Part shown: piece after piece, positions 13,280 to 25,210 of the stretch
Position numbering within the stretch: the first letter of the stretch is position 1
Layout: every line of letters starts with the position of its first letter
The notes under the pieces: model-generated
Told to the model about the DNA's origin: nothing
Seen by the model: the letters and a program-made list of their open reading frames with translations, nothing else
Databases searched by the model: none
Position numbers and translations under genes: made by a program
DNA from: Apostichopus japonicus
Lineage: Eukaryota > Echinodermata > Holothuroidea > Aspidochirotida > Stichopodidae
DNA length: 64,000 bases
NCBI RefSeq assembly: GCF_037975245.1
Contig: NC_092580.1
Location: 33,600,501-33,664,500 of the forward strand
Direction: 5' to 3'

Positions 13280-16200
13280 GTAATCATGTAATTTAACGCC
13301 AACTCCACCAACAACAAATGACAAGAAGTACAGGAATACATGAACAACATTGATATCAACATAGCATGCTTCAACGAAACACTTCACAACCGCCAGCCAA
13401 AATTTCCAGACTTTAACATCATCACCAGGCGACCTGCAGACACCAGAGGAATCATCATTGCAGTCAGGAAAAACATCAACTTCACAGAAATAGACAAAAA
13501 CAACATCATCAACACCTACACCGACCAAGGTGGAGAAGCAGCAGCCATCAACATCACTTTCACAACGGAAAACAAGTCATGGTCCTGTGCGTCTATTTCA
13601 GTCCATCAAAACTTTTTCCCAGTTGTTTCTTCCAATCAATTAGCAGCAACACAAAGAACATCATCATCACTGGAGATCTCAACGCAAATCACACGAAGCT
13701 ACGGTGCCGGTCAACCAACAATGTAGGGATCCAGCTCAACCACCCTTTGTCAGTCAGCAACCTTATTTGCTTAAATACCGGTGACCCACAAGATACCCTA
13801 CACAGACTACAATGAACCAGAACAACTGGTTTATTTCCTCATCTCCAGCAACATCTATCATCTTTTCAACTCTCTACACATCGAAGAAGACCTTGGTTCA
13901 GACCATAGACCCGTAATCCTTCATCTCAACACCACCACCAAAACAGCAGTACTTCCTCCTAGACCTGACTACAAGGAAGCAAATTGGTCCCTTACAGGAT
14001 TCACATCCAGAACAATATTAAACAGTACAACAATATTTCATGTATCCAGCAAATTGATCGAGCAGCTGAGGAAATCACTGATCTTATCACAAACGCAAAC
14101 AAAATTGCAGTACCTACACATCCTCCGCCAAGGAGATTTCTACTTCCGAGACATATCATCAAGCTCATCAAACAACGTAGACAACTTCGGGAGCCTTCCA
14201 GAGGACAAGGAATACCGACATCAAAACAAGATACAACAACAGTAAGAGGAAAATTGCTGAACTCATCCACAAACAAAAAGAAGATCAATACAACAACAGG
14301 AGCAAACAACTGTCAAACAACAAGAATGCCAAGAATTTCTGCAAAACAGTTAACAGAATTTTCAACATCACAACAAAGCACCGGCAAATACCCACCCTGA
14401 ACTACAACGGTCACCACTCATCGACTGACCAGGAAAAGGCAGAAACCACCAGGAACTACTTCAGCACCGTACACTCTATTCCAGACAATCCGCAGTACAG
14501 CTAAAACATCCTTAGACTAGCCAATTTTATCAAAAGAGGATATCACTCCACTTACCATTCCCAAGAAGAGATCTCAGTTAAGGAAGACCAGGGACATGAA
14601 ACTTACATCCAGGAAATCACACCAGAAGACATCCGCATTATACTTAAACATGCATGACATGCAACACATCACCAGGCAGAGGTGGTATTCATTACCTACA
14701 TTTAAATGCAGCTCCACCAATACTCCTTGACGCACTCAGCGTGCTATACACAGCTTCTTTCAAGATTGGGAACATTCCAAAGATCTGGAAATCAGCCACC
14801 ACCATAGTAATTCCAAAACCTGTCAAGGATCACAAATACCCAGGCAGCTACAGACCTATCAGCCTCCTACCAGTCCTCGGAAAATGCTTAGAGAAAATCA
14901 TCGCCCGTCGTCTTTCCAAGTTCATTGAAGACCACAACATTATCCCTGACAGCCAGTCAGGTTTTCGCCGCAACAGAAGCACAACTGACCAACTCTTCCA
15001 CCTTCTACAAGACACTTCAACTCATAGAAACAAACTTCACCACACCCTCGCAGCTTTCTTTGATGCAGAAAAAGCCTTCGACAGGATGTGGCACGAAGGT
15101 CTCTTACTTCAAAACGGGGCCATCCTTCTCTTCACCACTACAAATCAACACTGGTACACATTGGGAAGCACCATCAGCCCAGACATCCCACAACCAGACA
15201 ACGGCTATACTAAAATCTCACAAAATGCAGACGATATCGCCACCTGGACCAGACACATACCTACAACACTACATCAACAGAATCCACGAATGGTGCAAGG
15301 ACTGGAGAATAGAACTAAACCCGAAGAAATCACAGATTCTCTACACCGTCAAACGAAAAGAATTAGAGGAAGACAGACATATCTCCCACTCAATAACACC
15401 GTCATCCCAGTGACCAACCAAGTCAGATTCTTAGGAATACACATCGACAACAGGCTCAAACTTGGGTACCAACATCGTTTCAACCAAAGAAAAGTCAGAC
15501 AACGTGTCAGACTACTTGTCAGAATTGAAGAGCACCCGCTAGCATCACCAAGCACCACTATGAAGATTTACAAGATGTTGATCAGACCACTCTTCGAATA
15601 TGGGGCACCATCCTTAGCCCACATTACCACTTATAACACAGAACAACTTGAAGCCACACAACGCAGAGCATGCAGAATCGCCTACCATCTGCCACAAGAT
15701 ACAAATTGTGAAACAGTGACAACCATTGCCAACATTCCATCAGTGAACGAGAGACTTAATCAACTAATAGACAACTTCCTCGACAAAGTCGCCGTTAACA
15801 CTCATCACCTACACCACTTCACTAAGAATCAACTAAAACAGGCACCCTATGTCCTGGATACGACTTCCCTCACCGGCCGAGATATGGAAATTTGGGGACC
15901 TCAGCTTCCTGCAGAAACGTAACGTATTTCCAGAACAGAAACCATCCAACCAACTTTTTCCAGAATCAGCTACACCGCCATAGGGAAAAAAAAGACCGTC
16001 TAGCCTCCAACTTTGTATAGAATTAGATCCAACCGTTGAAGCTAGCCGCCACTCACCACCATCACCACCACTCATCGCCTCCTCCAGCCTTAATAAAATA
16101 TGCTACCTTCCTGCCACCGTCCAGCCACGAGTCTCTATGACCCGGCCCAAAAAGTTCAAATTGAATATATTTCAATTTTCCGATCTCTCATTTTATGAGT

Positions 16201-16280
16201 CTTTTATTTACCGGTCAGGGGCTTTAGCCCCTGGCTCTCTGAAGCACCTTTCGGCGGAAACAGCTATATATTTACAAGAC
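13280..16280 (+). mobile_element. degenerate non-LTR retrotransposon with endonuclease and reverse transcriptase
   Basis: Coding remains run from about 13340 to 15922 but switch frames several times. The endonuclease shows IDINIACFNETLHN (E motif), NIIITGDLNANHT and LGSDHRPVILH (SDH motif). Reverse transcriptase shows YRPISLLPVLGKCLEKIIAR, GFRRNRSTTDQL and AAFFDAEKAFDR (motif A aspartate), then a weak NADDIA (motif C, normally YADD), ELNPKKSQIL and VRFLGIHID, followed by the C-terminal PLFEYGAPSLAH and ATQRRACRIAYHL. Part of the palm after motif A is missing. Layout is that of the Jockey/CR1 group. The 3' UTR ends near 16280 with CTGAAGCACCTTTCGGCGGA. It lies in sense opposite to the host K2P gene and is inactive. 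Confidence 0.85.
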
Positions 16281-16945
16281 AATCTATGCTATGGGGGCCA
16301 TCTCACGAACCGCAGAAAACCAACTAGAAAAATTAGATGCAATACAGAGGACAGCTTACCGCATCACCTACCACCTCGACCGCCAGACTCCTTCAGAAGA
16401 CACCATCGGTATAGCTCAACTTTCTACAATAAGCCAACGACTGATCATCCTTAGGGACAACTAATTCGAAAAATGTCAACGAGAAGGCCACTATCTACAC
16501 CAATTCATCCAGAATCAACTCCACATCCAAAACTCCTGCCGAACACCCCACTACATAACATGCAAGATGAAATCTGGGACATACAGATGACCCACCAACA
16601 GACAAAATTTCAACACAGCCACCAACATCTCCACACCACCAGCCTCCGAAGCCACCACAGGGACAGATCGCGCCGCCACCAACATAGATGACGTCCAACC
16701 CATCAACATCCACCAACTTTGACCTCCAGAACATATAAATTAGTTGCAAAAAAAAACTGATTCGGGCTCCGTATTCGAACACAGTCCTCTCCCAGCTCTC
16801 CACCTTGCCACGTCCTTACCCAACTTCCAAAAAATACAAAACTCGATTTTCACGGTCTAGTCTCTAGTTTTCCGGCTAGGATCCGACCTAGCTTACTGAA
16901 GCGCCTTCGGGCGGAAACAGTTTTAAGAGACAAATTGCGAATAGC
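16281..16945 (+). mobile_element. second, 5'-truncated LINE copy of a related family
   Basis: Translation from about 16289 gives AENQLEKLDAIQRTAYRITY and then ISQRLIILRDN. This aligns by eye with TEQLEATQRRACRIAYHL and VNERLNQLIDN of the preceding element, so it is the C-terminal end of a related reverse transcriptase. Stops follow. It ends at about 16945 with CTGAAGCGCCTTCGGGCGGA, nearly the same 3' terminus as the upstream copy (about 16237-16262). It lies directly after that copy in the same orientation. Confidence 0.75.
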
Positions 16946-18780
16946 AATAATAACGTTACAAGTGCCTATGTTGCAAGAGCTGAAATAGTACAGATAACGC
17001 CAAGTCGTTTGCGGATAAATACGGTTAACACTTGTTGCTGCAACGTTTTTGCAGGATGTTGTTAACTCAAATGCATTCAAATGTTGAACCAATGTTGAGA
17101 ATGTTATGTATTGTTTTGAAGAAGTATGCTACTCAATGAGATCTATTTTATTTACGTGTGCAGAATTAACTGTTCGCCGCCACAATTCTTTGGAAATCTG
17201 AGTCTGAATATTTTCCTGCATAGCGAACCTGTGAATTTGAGATTGTAATTAAGAGTGTATGTTCAGCTGGCATTCACCAGCCAGCCATGTAGATGATGGA
17301 CCGGGCTAATAATCCCAACATTGTAGCGCGCATGCGCACTCCAATAATTACGTCCGACATCCGTTTTTTCTTGATCATAACTATGGATATGGTGTCGAAA
17401 CATTTCGTTGTATTAACCTGAAATTGAGTCTCGTACACTCCACTTCATATTGGAAGCTAATAGAATCTATGCTTTAATGACGGACATTTGGTTTTGGTGG
17501 GACACAACCCGTAATAAGTGTGTAAGCGAATTTCGAAGGATCATACCTACATGGTAACAAAGTTTACCACGTCTAGTTATTCACGTTAAATTGGATTTTC
17601 TGTTATAGATAATCTAGCTTTCAAAATTTTCTATCACAAAGACGAAACAAAACAACAAGAATCCCTGTCTAGTACTGACTTGATCATACTTTGCTTGCGA
17701 TCGTTGACAACGACTGTAGGACCCATTTTGTGTTCTCTTTCAAATATTTTGGTTTATTACTTATTACATAAAATTGATCATACTCACTACTTAGCTTATT
17801 CAGATTAATACCACCAGCCAATAGTAGTTCACGCAACACTGCAAATTCAACCTTTGTGTAGTTATATATATATATATTGCGTCAATCTAGCCCTCGCAGA
17901 TTTACAACCTTTTTCTTCGCGACTTTTACTCTATATATCAATATTTTTTATTATACCGTTTTGTAAATAGCATTTTGCTTCTCTTTATATGTCTTCTTAT
18001 TTACATTATTACCGTTTTCAGGTCAGGTTGTTTGTTCTTTGGCTGTAAAAAAAAACTTGATAAAACTTTGATTGTTATTAGTCAAGTGATGGTAAACAAA
18101 CTACCGAATTTAGCATTATAATAAACGATATTGGGCCCTATATGCTTGTTATGCGGCTGCACTGGTTATAGTGCAGAGAGGTACGGGTATTGAACAGTGT
18201 AGAAAGAACACAGTTGTGATATAATATTCAGCTTTTAATATCGTAGGGCATACTTTATATATATATGAATATATACATATATATGCTCTCAGAGAGCTTT
18301 TCTAAAATTTATTAAAATTAATTAGAACAATATGAATTAATGCAATAGTTTCTAACACATTTGTGAATATTTATTTTAACACTACTATAGACAGTCCAAA
18401 AGATCGTTGGATTATAAAACTCACATCTTCAAGATTTTCGATTTTGTTTTTTAAAAAAGCTTTCAAGGTATTCGCCCCTTAAATAAATATTATGTCTGGA
18501 TTTCTCCTTTTAAGGCCATCATTTATGACTTTGACCACTGATTCATATCATAATGTTTAATTATATTACAAAATGTCAATGCTTTACGATCTGTATTCTA
18601 AAACAGACTCGTTGAGTGTTCAATCTGTCATATTTAAAGCATTGATTCTCAAAAACCTTTAGGTCTTAGAATGTTATGAAAATTGCACTTGTCCTAAATT
18701 AAGTTTTTCATGCAGGTGGACGGTTATTCATAAAGTGATCTCAATAATATTTGACAACCTCAGCTCCACGCCTCCCAAAG
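16946..18780. other. K2P intron sequence without recognised elements
   Basis: AT-rich intron DNA with short AT dinucleotide runs near 17862 and 18255. No exon-like segment or repeat family was recognised. Confidence 0.4.
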
Positions 18781-18789
18781 AAACAAATA

Positions 18790-19135
18790 ATGAAGTTAGA
18801 GAAAATAAATAGAGAACAGAACAAGGGAACAAACAAAACAACATAAGAACAATTCTAACATTCCAAACTAAGAACATTTCTAACATTTCTAACATGTCAA
18901 CATAAGAAAATTTCAACATAAGAACAATTCTAACATGTCAACATAAGAACATTTCTTCATAAGAACATTTCTAACATGTCAACATTTCTAACATTTCTAA
19001 CATGTCAACATTAGAACATTTCTTACATTTCAACATAAGAACATTTCAACATAAGAACATTTCTAACATGGCAACATTAGAACATTTCAACATAAGAACA
19101 TTTCTAACAGGTCAACATAAGAACATTTCTAATTC
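18790..19135. repeat. degenerate minisatellite of AACATTTCT / GTCAACATAAG units
   Basis: Irregular reiteration of AACATTTCTAACATGTCAAC and CATAAGAACATTTC blocks, with variable unit combination rather than a fixed period. Confidence 0.85.
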
Positions 19136-20252
19136 CATAATTTTCTGAAGTAACAGAAAGCGACACTGCTTAAACGATCGTCTTTTGAAAACGTTAAGTG
19201 TTGTTAGTGGCAATTCCTGACGAGATGCGAATACGGATTCGTGTTTAATAATGGAGTTCTTTTTTCCCTTAATGGATTATTGCTATTAACGCGTAAGTAG
19301 TCGTTACGCCGTTCGATTTAAGATGTTTAGAATACATTGTCTCTGCATGTATAACAAATTGTGCCGCATTTGAATTTCGTGTCACTTTCGTGTCACGATA
19401 TCAACAAAGATTTCAAAGAATTATGTTGCAACAATTAGAATTAGTATGAAGAATATGTAGTGAGTATATAAATGTGTGTCATTGCGGTTCGCTGTGGAAA
19501 GGATATTTTTGTACAAAGAGACATCGCATCCACTTAGCCGTAAGAGATGCGACTCTAGCGGAAAAATTAATGTAGCGTAAGTAGCCTGCAGCTAAAGCAA
19601 TAGCTGTGTTTGATTATTAAATACCATTATGGATTCCAATTGCGAACCTTCAAATTCTTGCTAGGAGCCTGCTGTTGACTGTAGCATAATTCCTTCCTTC
19701 ATTGCAAGCTATTTTGTGCTGGTCTGTTAAGCTGTTACTATGTGTGTTTTTTCTATGAGTTTGTTACCAGGGGCGGATCCAGGATTTTGAGAAAGGGGGG
19801 GCCGACATCCCGATGGTAGCACTTTAGTGATCTGCGTCCTGGGGGAGGGGTATAGGGGGAGGGGTTGTCCCACTCCCCCCCCCCCTTGGAAATTTTTGGT
19901 TAATTGTGAGTGCTTAGATGCAAAATGGTGAAACATTTCGCCAAAAACTAGAAAAACCAGAAACGTTGCAGACACGCTTTTTTGTGCACATATTTGTTCT
20001 CGATAGACACATATTTAACAACGCTCAACAGTGCATGTACAATGGATACACTATTATTGCGTCGATTCGTTTTTTCTTTTGCGCGAAAATTATGACACCA
20101 GATTCACCCCAAGAAAAAACATAAAACAAGATATATTCAATGAGATAATTATGATATACTTATTAATGAAAGGGGGGTGTAGGCGGTTTTACACTATCTA
20201 ACGCAACGTAGTCGCCAAGAACCTGAAGTATTTTTAAGGGAGGGGCCCGATA

Positions 20253-21205
20253 ATAAGCGGAAACGGATCACCGACCGAAAAAATATCGGAATTTGTGGAC
20301 TATTTCTTGCTTCCTATTGTATTAAAACAAAGCACCTATGTGAAAGACACAAATCACATTCTGAAAATTGTGGAAGCCACCCCGTTACCAAAAGCAGTAG
20401 TACTTGCTACACTCGATGTCGTCGCCATGTATACCAATACTCCCCAAGAGGAGGCATTAGATATATGTCAAGAAGTATATGAAAAGGCGGGAAAAAAAAA
20501 CGAATATGGAATAAATAAAATATCTTCCATATCCATGCGCAAACTAATTGAACTTATTTTTAACAAGAAACTGTTTCGAGTTCAATAACCAATTCTATCT
20601 ACAAAAGATCGGTTGCGCCATGGGTAGCCAAGCCTCTCCGGAAATCTGTGATATCGTCATGCATAGACTGGAAAACCAGATTTTACCGACAGATAATAAA
20701 ATCTTAAAATGGCTCCGCTATAGAGATGAAATTCTATTGCTTTACGACGGTTCACCTCAGGAACTGGAACAACTAGTCAACAGGTTGAATGAAATTCACC
20801 GCTTCTTAAAGTTTACGGTAGAAATATTACACACCGAGGTAACATACCTAGATTTGAAAATCTTCAGAAGTCCAAGGTTTGAAACCAATGGGTTATTAGA
20901 CACTTTTAAAGGCTTCATTAAAGGGGAAGTCTTACGATACGCACGTCTATATAACAATGAGACTGATTTCTTACAGAAAAAGAATGCGTTCACAGAGAAA
21001 CTGTTACTCCGTAACTATAAGAAAGAGGAAATTGCCTCAGCCACGAAAGGCATAAAATTTGAAAACCGTGGGCAATACCTCACTACCAAACCTAAACAAA
21101 AGGAACCACCAATGGTGTTCAAGCTTACCTATACACCCCATATCAAAACCATGCATTTGAAAAATGTACTTTTGAAACATTGGCACTTAATCTCGCAACA
21201 CGCGG
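20253..21205 (+). pseudogene. Penelope-like reverse transcriptase, frameshifted and truncated
   Basis: The translation opens with ISGNGSPTEKISEFVDYF, a hallmark of Penelope reverse transcriptase just before the catalytic core. Motif A is LDVVAMYTNTPQEEAL. A frameshift near 20578 separates it from FNNQFYLQKIGCAMGSQASP (motif B). Motif C reads WLRYRDEILLLYDG, where active elements have Y-x-D-D, so the second catalytic aspartate is Glu and the enzyme is predicted dead. After LTYTPHIKTMHLKNVLLKH the frame runs into the inserted hAT-like element at 21207. The upstream fingers domain is missing. Confidence 0.88.
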
Positions 21206-21206
21206 A

Positions 21207-22027
21207 CAGGGGCGTAGCGAAGGTTTTTTTGTTGGGGGGGGGGGGGGTGTGGAGGATTTGATTTGCCGACGGATCTGGAAGTGGTGACTGAAATGCGGGA
21301 GGGGTCTAAGGGGAGGGGGTGCCCCCTCCCCTTTGGAAAATATTTAGCTTTGAAACGTCCTTAGATGCAATCTGGTGCATATTTTAAGTCAAATTTGGCA
21401 CGGTAGAATTTCCATTTCGATATTATTTTTATGGCAGTGGGCAGAAGAAGAATTAATTGGGACCAATTATAGAACTGTGTTTTCTCTTTCACCGATCGTT
21501 GAAATAGTGAAACTTCGTGATGAAAATGTTCAGAAAACTTTCCGGTAATGAGAAATAACAACATTCATTGATATACAAGCGAGAAACGTTAAAAATTGTG
21601 TACAATTCGGATGACATCTGCGATGACGTCATTCTGAACAGAGGATAATAACAACACGTTGTCACACGATAGCACGACTCATGGGCTGCGGCCTATACGG
21701 AAGCCTTTAATTCCATTTCTTTCACTGAGTTGCCAGCGATTCTGGCACTCGTCTAGCTGAGCCTGGCTACAGTAGCTATACTGACGGCCGTGACATTATC
21801 AGTTATTTTCCGAGAGGTTTTTAACTTGCAGGCGTCGGGTGATTGGATTGGTGAATGAGTTTATCAGATGAAGAACTGGAAAATCGAAATAACCGATAAA
21901 GAAGCTCCCGTTCTCCTTTTCTCTATTCAGCTTTCCTTCTTTCTTCCCCTTCCGCTCTCTTCACCTTTTCTCCTTTTGCCGACAGACCCAAAATTTGCCG
22001 ACAGCGACCAAATTATTGGGGGTGTGA
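21207..22027 (-). mobile_element. hAT-like miniature element nested in the Penelope element
   Basis: It begins CAGGGGCGTAGCGAAGG and then carries the GC-rich core AGGGGTCTAAGGGGAGGGGG, CTTAGATGCAATCTGGTGCA and TTGCCGACAGACCCAAAATT. Read in reverse, it matches the complete family member at 57839-58573 from end to end, apart from a differing middle (about 21430-21880) and a lost right terminus: it stops near GGGTGTGAC, without the terminal CTACGCCCCTG. No matching octamer follows it, consistent with a deletion at the right end. Confidence 0.65.
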
Positions 22028-22045
22028 CAAAAATATTCAAAGGCT

Positions 22046-22096
22046 ACTACTGATGAAGCTCTTCCTATAAAAGTTGAGAGCAGAAACCGGTCTAGT
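22046..22096 (+). ncRNA. hammerhead ribozyme motif of the Penelope-like element
   Basis: The order of parts fits a type I hammerhead. Stem I ACTA (22046-22049) pairs with TAGT (22093-22096); core CTGATGA (22050-22056); stem II GCTCT (22058-22062) pairs with AGAGC (22077-22081); core GAA (22083-22085); then a very short self-complementary stem III ACCGGT (22086-22091), with predicted cleavage after C22092. Tiny palindromic stem III is characteristic of hammerheads in Penelope-like elements, which act as dimers. The pair normally G10.1-C11.1 is A57/A82 here, so activity may be reduced or lost. Recognition is by pattern only. Confidence 0.75.
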
Positions 22097-23884
22097 TGGT
22101 CATAACAACCTACACTAGTCTCTCCTACTATTAACAGTACACTCAATTCACCTAATAGGTGCAATTATGTTTCACCACGAGGAGCATGCTATAAGTTCAT
22201 GTTCCTCGGGCCCTCCCTTAAAAATACTTCAGGTTCTTGGCCACTACGTTGCGTTAGATAGTGTAAAACCGCCTACACCCCCTTTCATTCAGATAATTAT
22301 GATATACTTGCTAACTGTGCATTGATTTTCCCTGACAGTAATAGTCAGCACTATAGTACTGAGCCGTATCTAATTAATACGTGATGTCGCGTAGGCCTGA
22401 TAATTGCCTTAGTTTCAAATTTGGAATAAAAACGATCGCGTTTCAGGGAATAGCAGCTGGATATATATTAGGCTTTTCTTTCACCAAGTTATGCCTATTA
22501 GGAATTTGAAGTACTCCCACATATAAAAAACGCAACTGATTTCCAAAAAGGGGGGGCCGGGGCCGGGTCGGCCCCCCCTGGATCCGCCCCTGGTTACGTA
22601 TTGCTTTGCAAGCCATTATGTTCGAAGGGTAGGTCTTGGCATTTAATATCCTGTATGCCTATGTTAGAAGAAACTGATGCGATAAACCAGAGAATAAATG
22701 CAGCGAGTGAGTCGGGGAGAGTTGTCCTGGGTGTGCCGAATGAAGAAAGAAATTCTAAACGCTTTAAACTTAGGTACCACGACCATATTTTGTTATTCCA
22801 ATGTTATATATAGCCACACGTCTTTATACTATAGGTTAGCCTACATCACTTTACGTTTTCATGTTAATTTTGAAACAGTTATATACACAGACATGCTGTG
22901 TTGAATCTTCCACTAACCACCTGCATTAAACTACACCAGAACAAAGGAGTATTGGAATGTTCACTGCTTCCGCACCCCTCCCCCGCCCCCGGTCAGGTTC
23001 ACAGTCATGCCAAAATCTGCTAGCGAACCATACCTATTCCAGTGGCAAAAAACTAACACTTTTTCTGGCAATCAGAGAGATATCTACAAAATGTTTTCTA
23101 TGCATATTATAGTTCTAACGTCATAGACATTGTAAGACGTCTGTAGAAGGAAATTGCACCATGCGTGATTTGAAACATTACCCTACTTTACCCTACATTA
23201 CTGAATTTATTTCCCCTACTTACAAAAACAACCAGCAACTTTAGTCATTCGTGAACCTCCACATATTTCAGATCCTGATGAATACGGTTTCAATGAATCA
23301 AATATTTAATGATAGTCTATAAAGGCATGAAGTTTCAATTCGTCTTAATCAACAGAACACTTCATGCGTGGACGGCGTGACTTTGAGCGATTACAGTGGG
23401 CGATAACCAAACAATCGCTCATTCTGCTGCTCGGAGAATATAAATCTCATACGCCATGCTCGTACAAATATAAGTTCCATGAATTCATCATATAGCACCA
23501 CATCTCATATAGGCTAAAAATATTCATTATACCTGGCTGGATATTTTTCGAACTATACAAGATTGCTAAAACATAAAAGGGAATTGGAAGGTGTAACGGA
23601 AATCGTATCTTTATCTGAATCCGTAGATTATTATATTTTGATTGAAGCAATTGAGCACAGGAAATTTGATGGGAGGAATCACAATTTTGAACCAGTGAAT
23701 GTAAATTTAATACATAGTACTTGTAAAGTTTGGTGGGATTAACTTGATTTGGGTGCTCTGGTTATTGTAGGTGTTACCATATTGTGTACAAGCTGATGTT
23801 TTACAGGTGTCTAGGATGTGGCATATATGTCATGAACCGTCTGTGTACGGTTACTCACTTCACGCCTTAACTGTTTTATTGGTT

Positions 23885-24495
23885 ACATCTCTATGTTCCG
23901 ACGTCTCTATGTTCCGACGTCTCTATGTTCCGACGTCTCTATATTCCGACGTCTCTATGTTCCGACGTCTCTATGTTCCGACGTCTCTATGTTCCGACAA
24001 ATTGTTTGGACTCTTAATTTTTTTTGACCAAAATTTTTTCGGACCCATTTTTTTGTGACCCAATTTTTTTCGGACCCCATTCTTTTTGGACCCAATTTTT
24101 TTGGACCAACATTTTTACGGACCCAATTTTTTTTCGGGCCCAATTTTTGTTCACCCCAATTTTTTTATGGACCCAATTTTTTTGAACCTAAATTTTTTGG
24201 ACCCGATTTTTGGGGACCCATTTTTTTATCGGACCTTATTTTTTGGGACCTAATTTTGGGTCACAAAAGAATGGGGTCCGAAAAAAGTTGGGTCCCAAAA
24301 AGTTTTGGTCCAAAAAGATATTGGGTCCAAAAAAAATTTGGTCCAAAAAGATATTGGGTCCAAAAAATGGTGTCCGAAGAGATATTGGGTCCAAAACATA
24401 GGGTCCGAAAAAAAATTGGGTCCCAAAAAATTTTGGTCCAAAGAAAAATTGGAACATAGAGACGTCGGAACATAGAGACGTCGGAACATACGGAT
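23885..24495. repeat. fold-back minisatellite (large imperfect palindrome)
   Basis: The left part holds about seven GACGTCTCTATGTTCC units (23889-24000) followed by degenerate GGACCCAATTTTTTT units to about 24255. The right part holds the complementary AAAAAATTGGGTCC units (24256-24450) and then GGAACATAGAGACGTC units to about 24492. The whole array is thus an inverted repeat of two different minisatellites around a centre near 24256. The short ORFs on both strands (FGPNFFGP repeats) are products of the repeat and not genes. Confidence 0.9.
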
Positions 24496-25210
24496 GTCAC
24501 CGTTTTATTAGATACATATATAGATGAATAAACACAAGGCTTTACCACAGAATGGATACAATGAAAGCCAGCCATGATTCCCCATGAAGAACAACAGAAT
24601 GAGAACGAATACAATAATAATCTTGAAATAAGGAAGAGTATATAAGTACAGCTAAATATGTCTTTATCCTAGAATACGAGTAGGCCTATACAAGGAATGA
24701 CTAACAGTCTCTCTGGGACAAGGACCGGTGCCTCGCTGCATATAGTCCGTGGCGCCAAAAGTACCGAATTCAGGCTCTTGGTCGCGAAAGGTTGTGTAAG
24801 GCCACAGCACAGCTGGCTGGTGGACCACTGAGCAGTTAACACTGTATATAGGCCACAATCTGGCTGGTCCCTGCTCTTAGTCACAGAATATACACGCAAA
24901 AAAATGGAGTGTTGAATTTGAACACTTTCCAGGTGTAACCGTTCACCCTACACCTGAAGGGTTACTCTGACCCTGAGTAGGGTTACATAATTCATGTAGC
25001 GTGTATTTTTTACACCTGCAGAAAGTGTACTTTCAATTCGAGCATTCCGATTGGTCGAACCTCCCATCAGCTGGATTCTTAGTGCAAGTTAAGTGTTTAA
25101 ACCACTGACAACATTTATCGTTACTAAATGTACTATAGTAACCACGGCCATATATACGTGCAAGCCACATAACGTTACGTATTCAGTGTGCGGTAACGAG
25201 CTACAATGGC

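Larger units (their letters stand above)
20143..22309 (+). mobile_element. Penelope-like retroelement with 19 bp target duplication
   Basis: AGATAATTATGATATACTT occurs at 20143-20161 and again at 22291-22309, bracketing the insertion. Just inside, the left 90 bp (20163-20250, AATGAAAGGGGGGTGTAGG...) is the reverse complement of the right 90 bp (about 22203-22288). The element therefore has inverted terminal copies of its 3' end, a known Penelope feature. The body carries a Penelope reverse transcriptase and a hammerhead ribozyme motif. No GIY-YIG endonuclease was found; a hAT-like element sits where it would be expected. Confidence 0.8.
19768..22592. mobile_element. outer inverted-repeat DNA element (host of nested insertions)
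   Basis: The left end starts CAGGGGCGGATCCAGGATTT and the right end finishes CCTGGATCCGCCCCTG, its exact complement over 15-16 bp. Both ends are followed inward by G or C runs. GTTAC precedes the left end and follows the right end, so a 5 bp target duplication is possible, although hAT elements normally give 8 bp. Removing the internal Penelope-like insertion (20162-22290) and one duplication copy leaves a miniature element of under 700 bp with no transposase. Confidence 0.7.

Noticed and set aside
24055-24614. ORFs on both strands with FGPNFFGP-type repeats
   Set aside because: Translation of the fold-back minisatellite; open on both strands because of unit length and composition.
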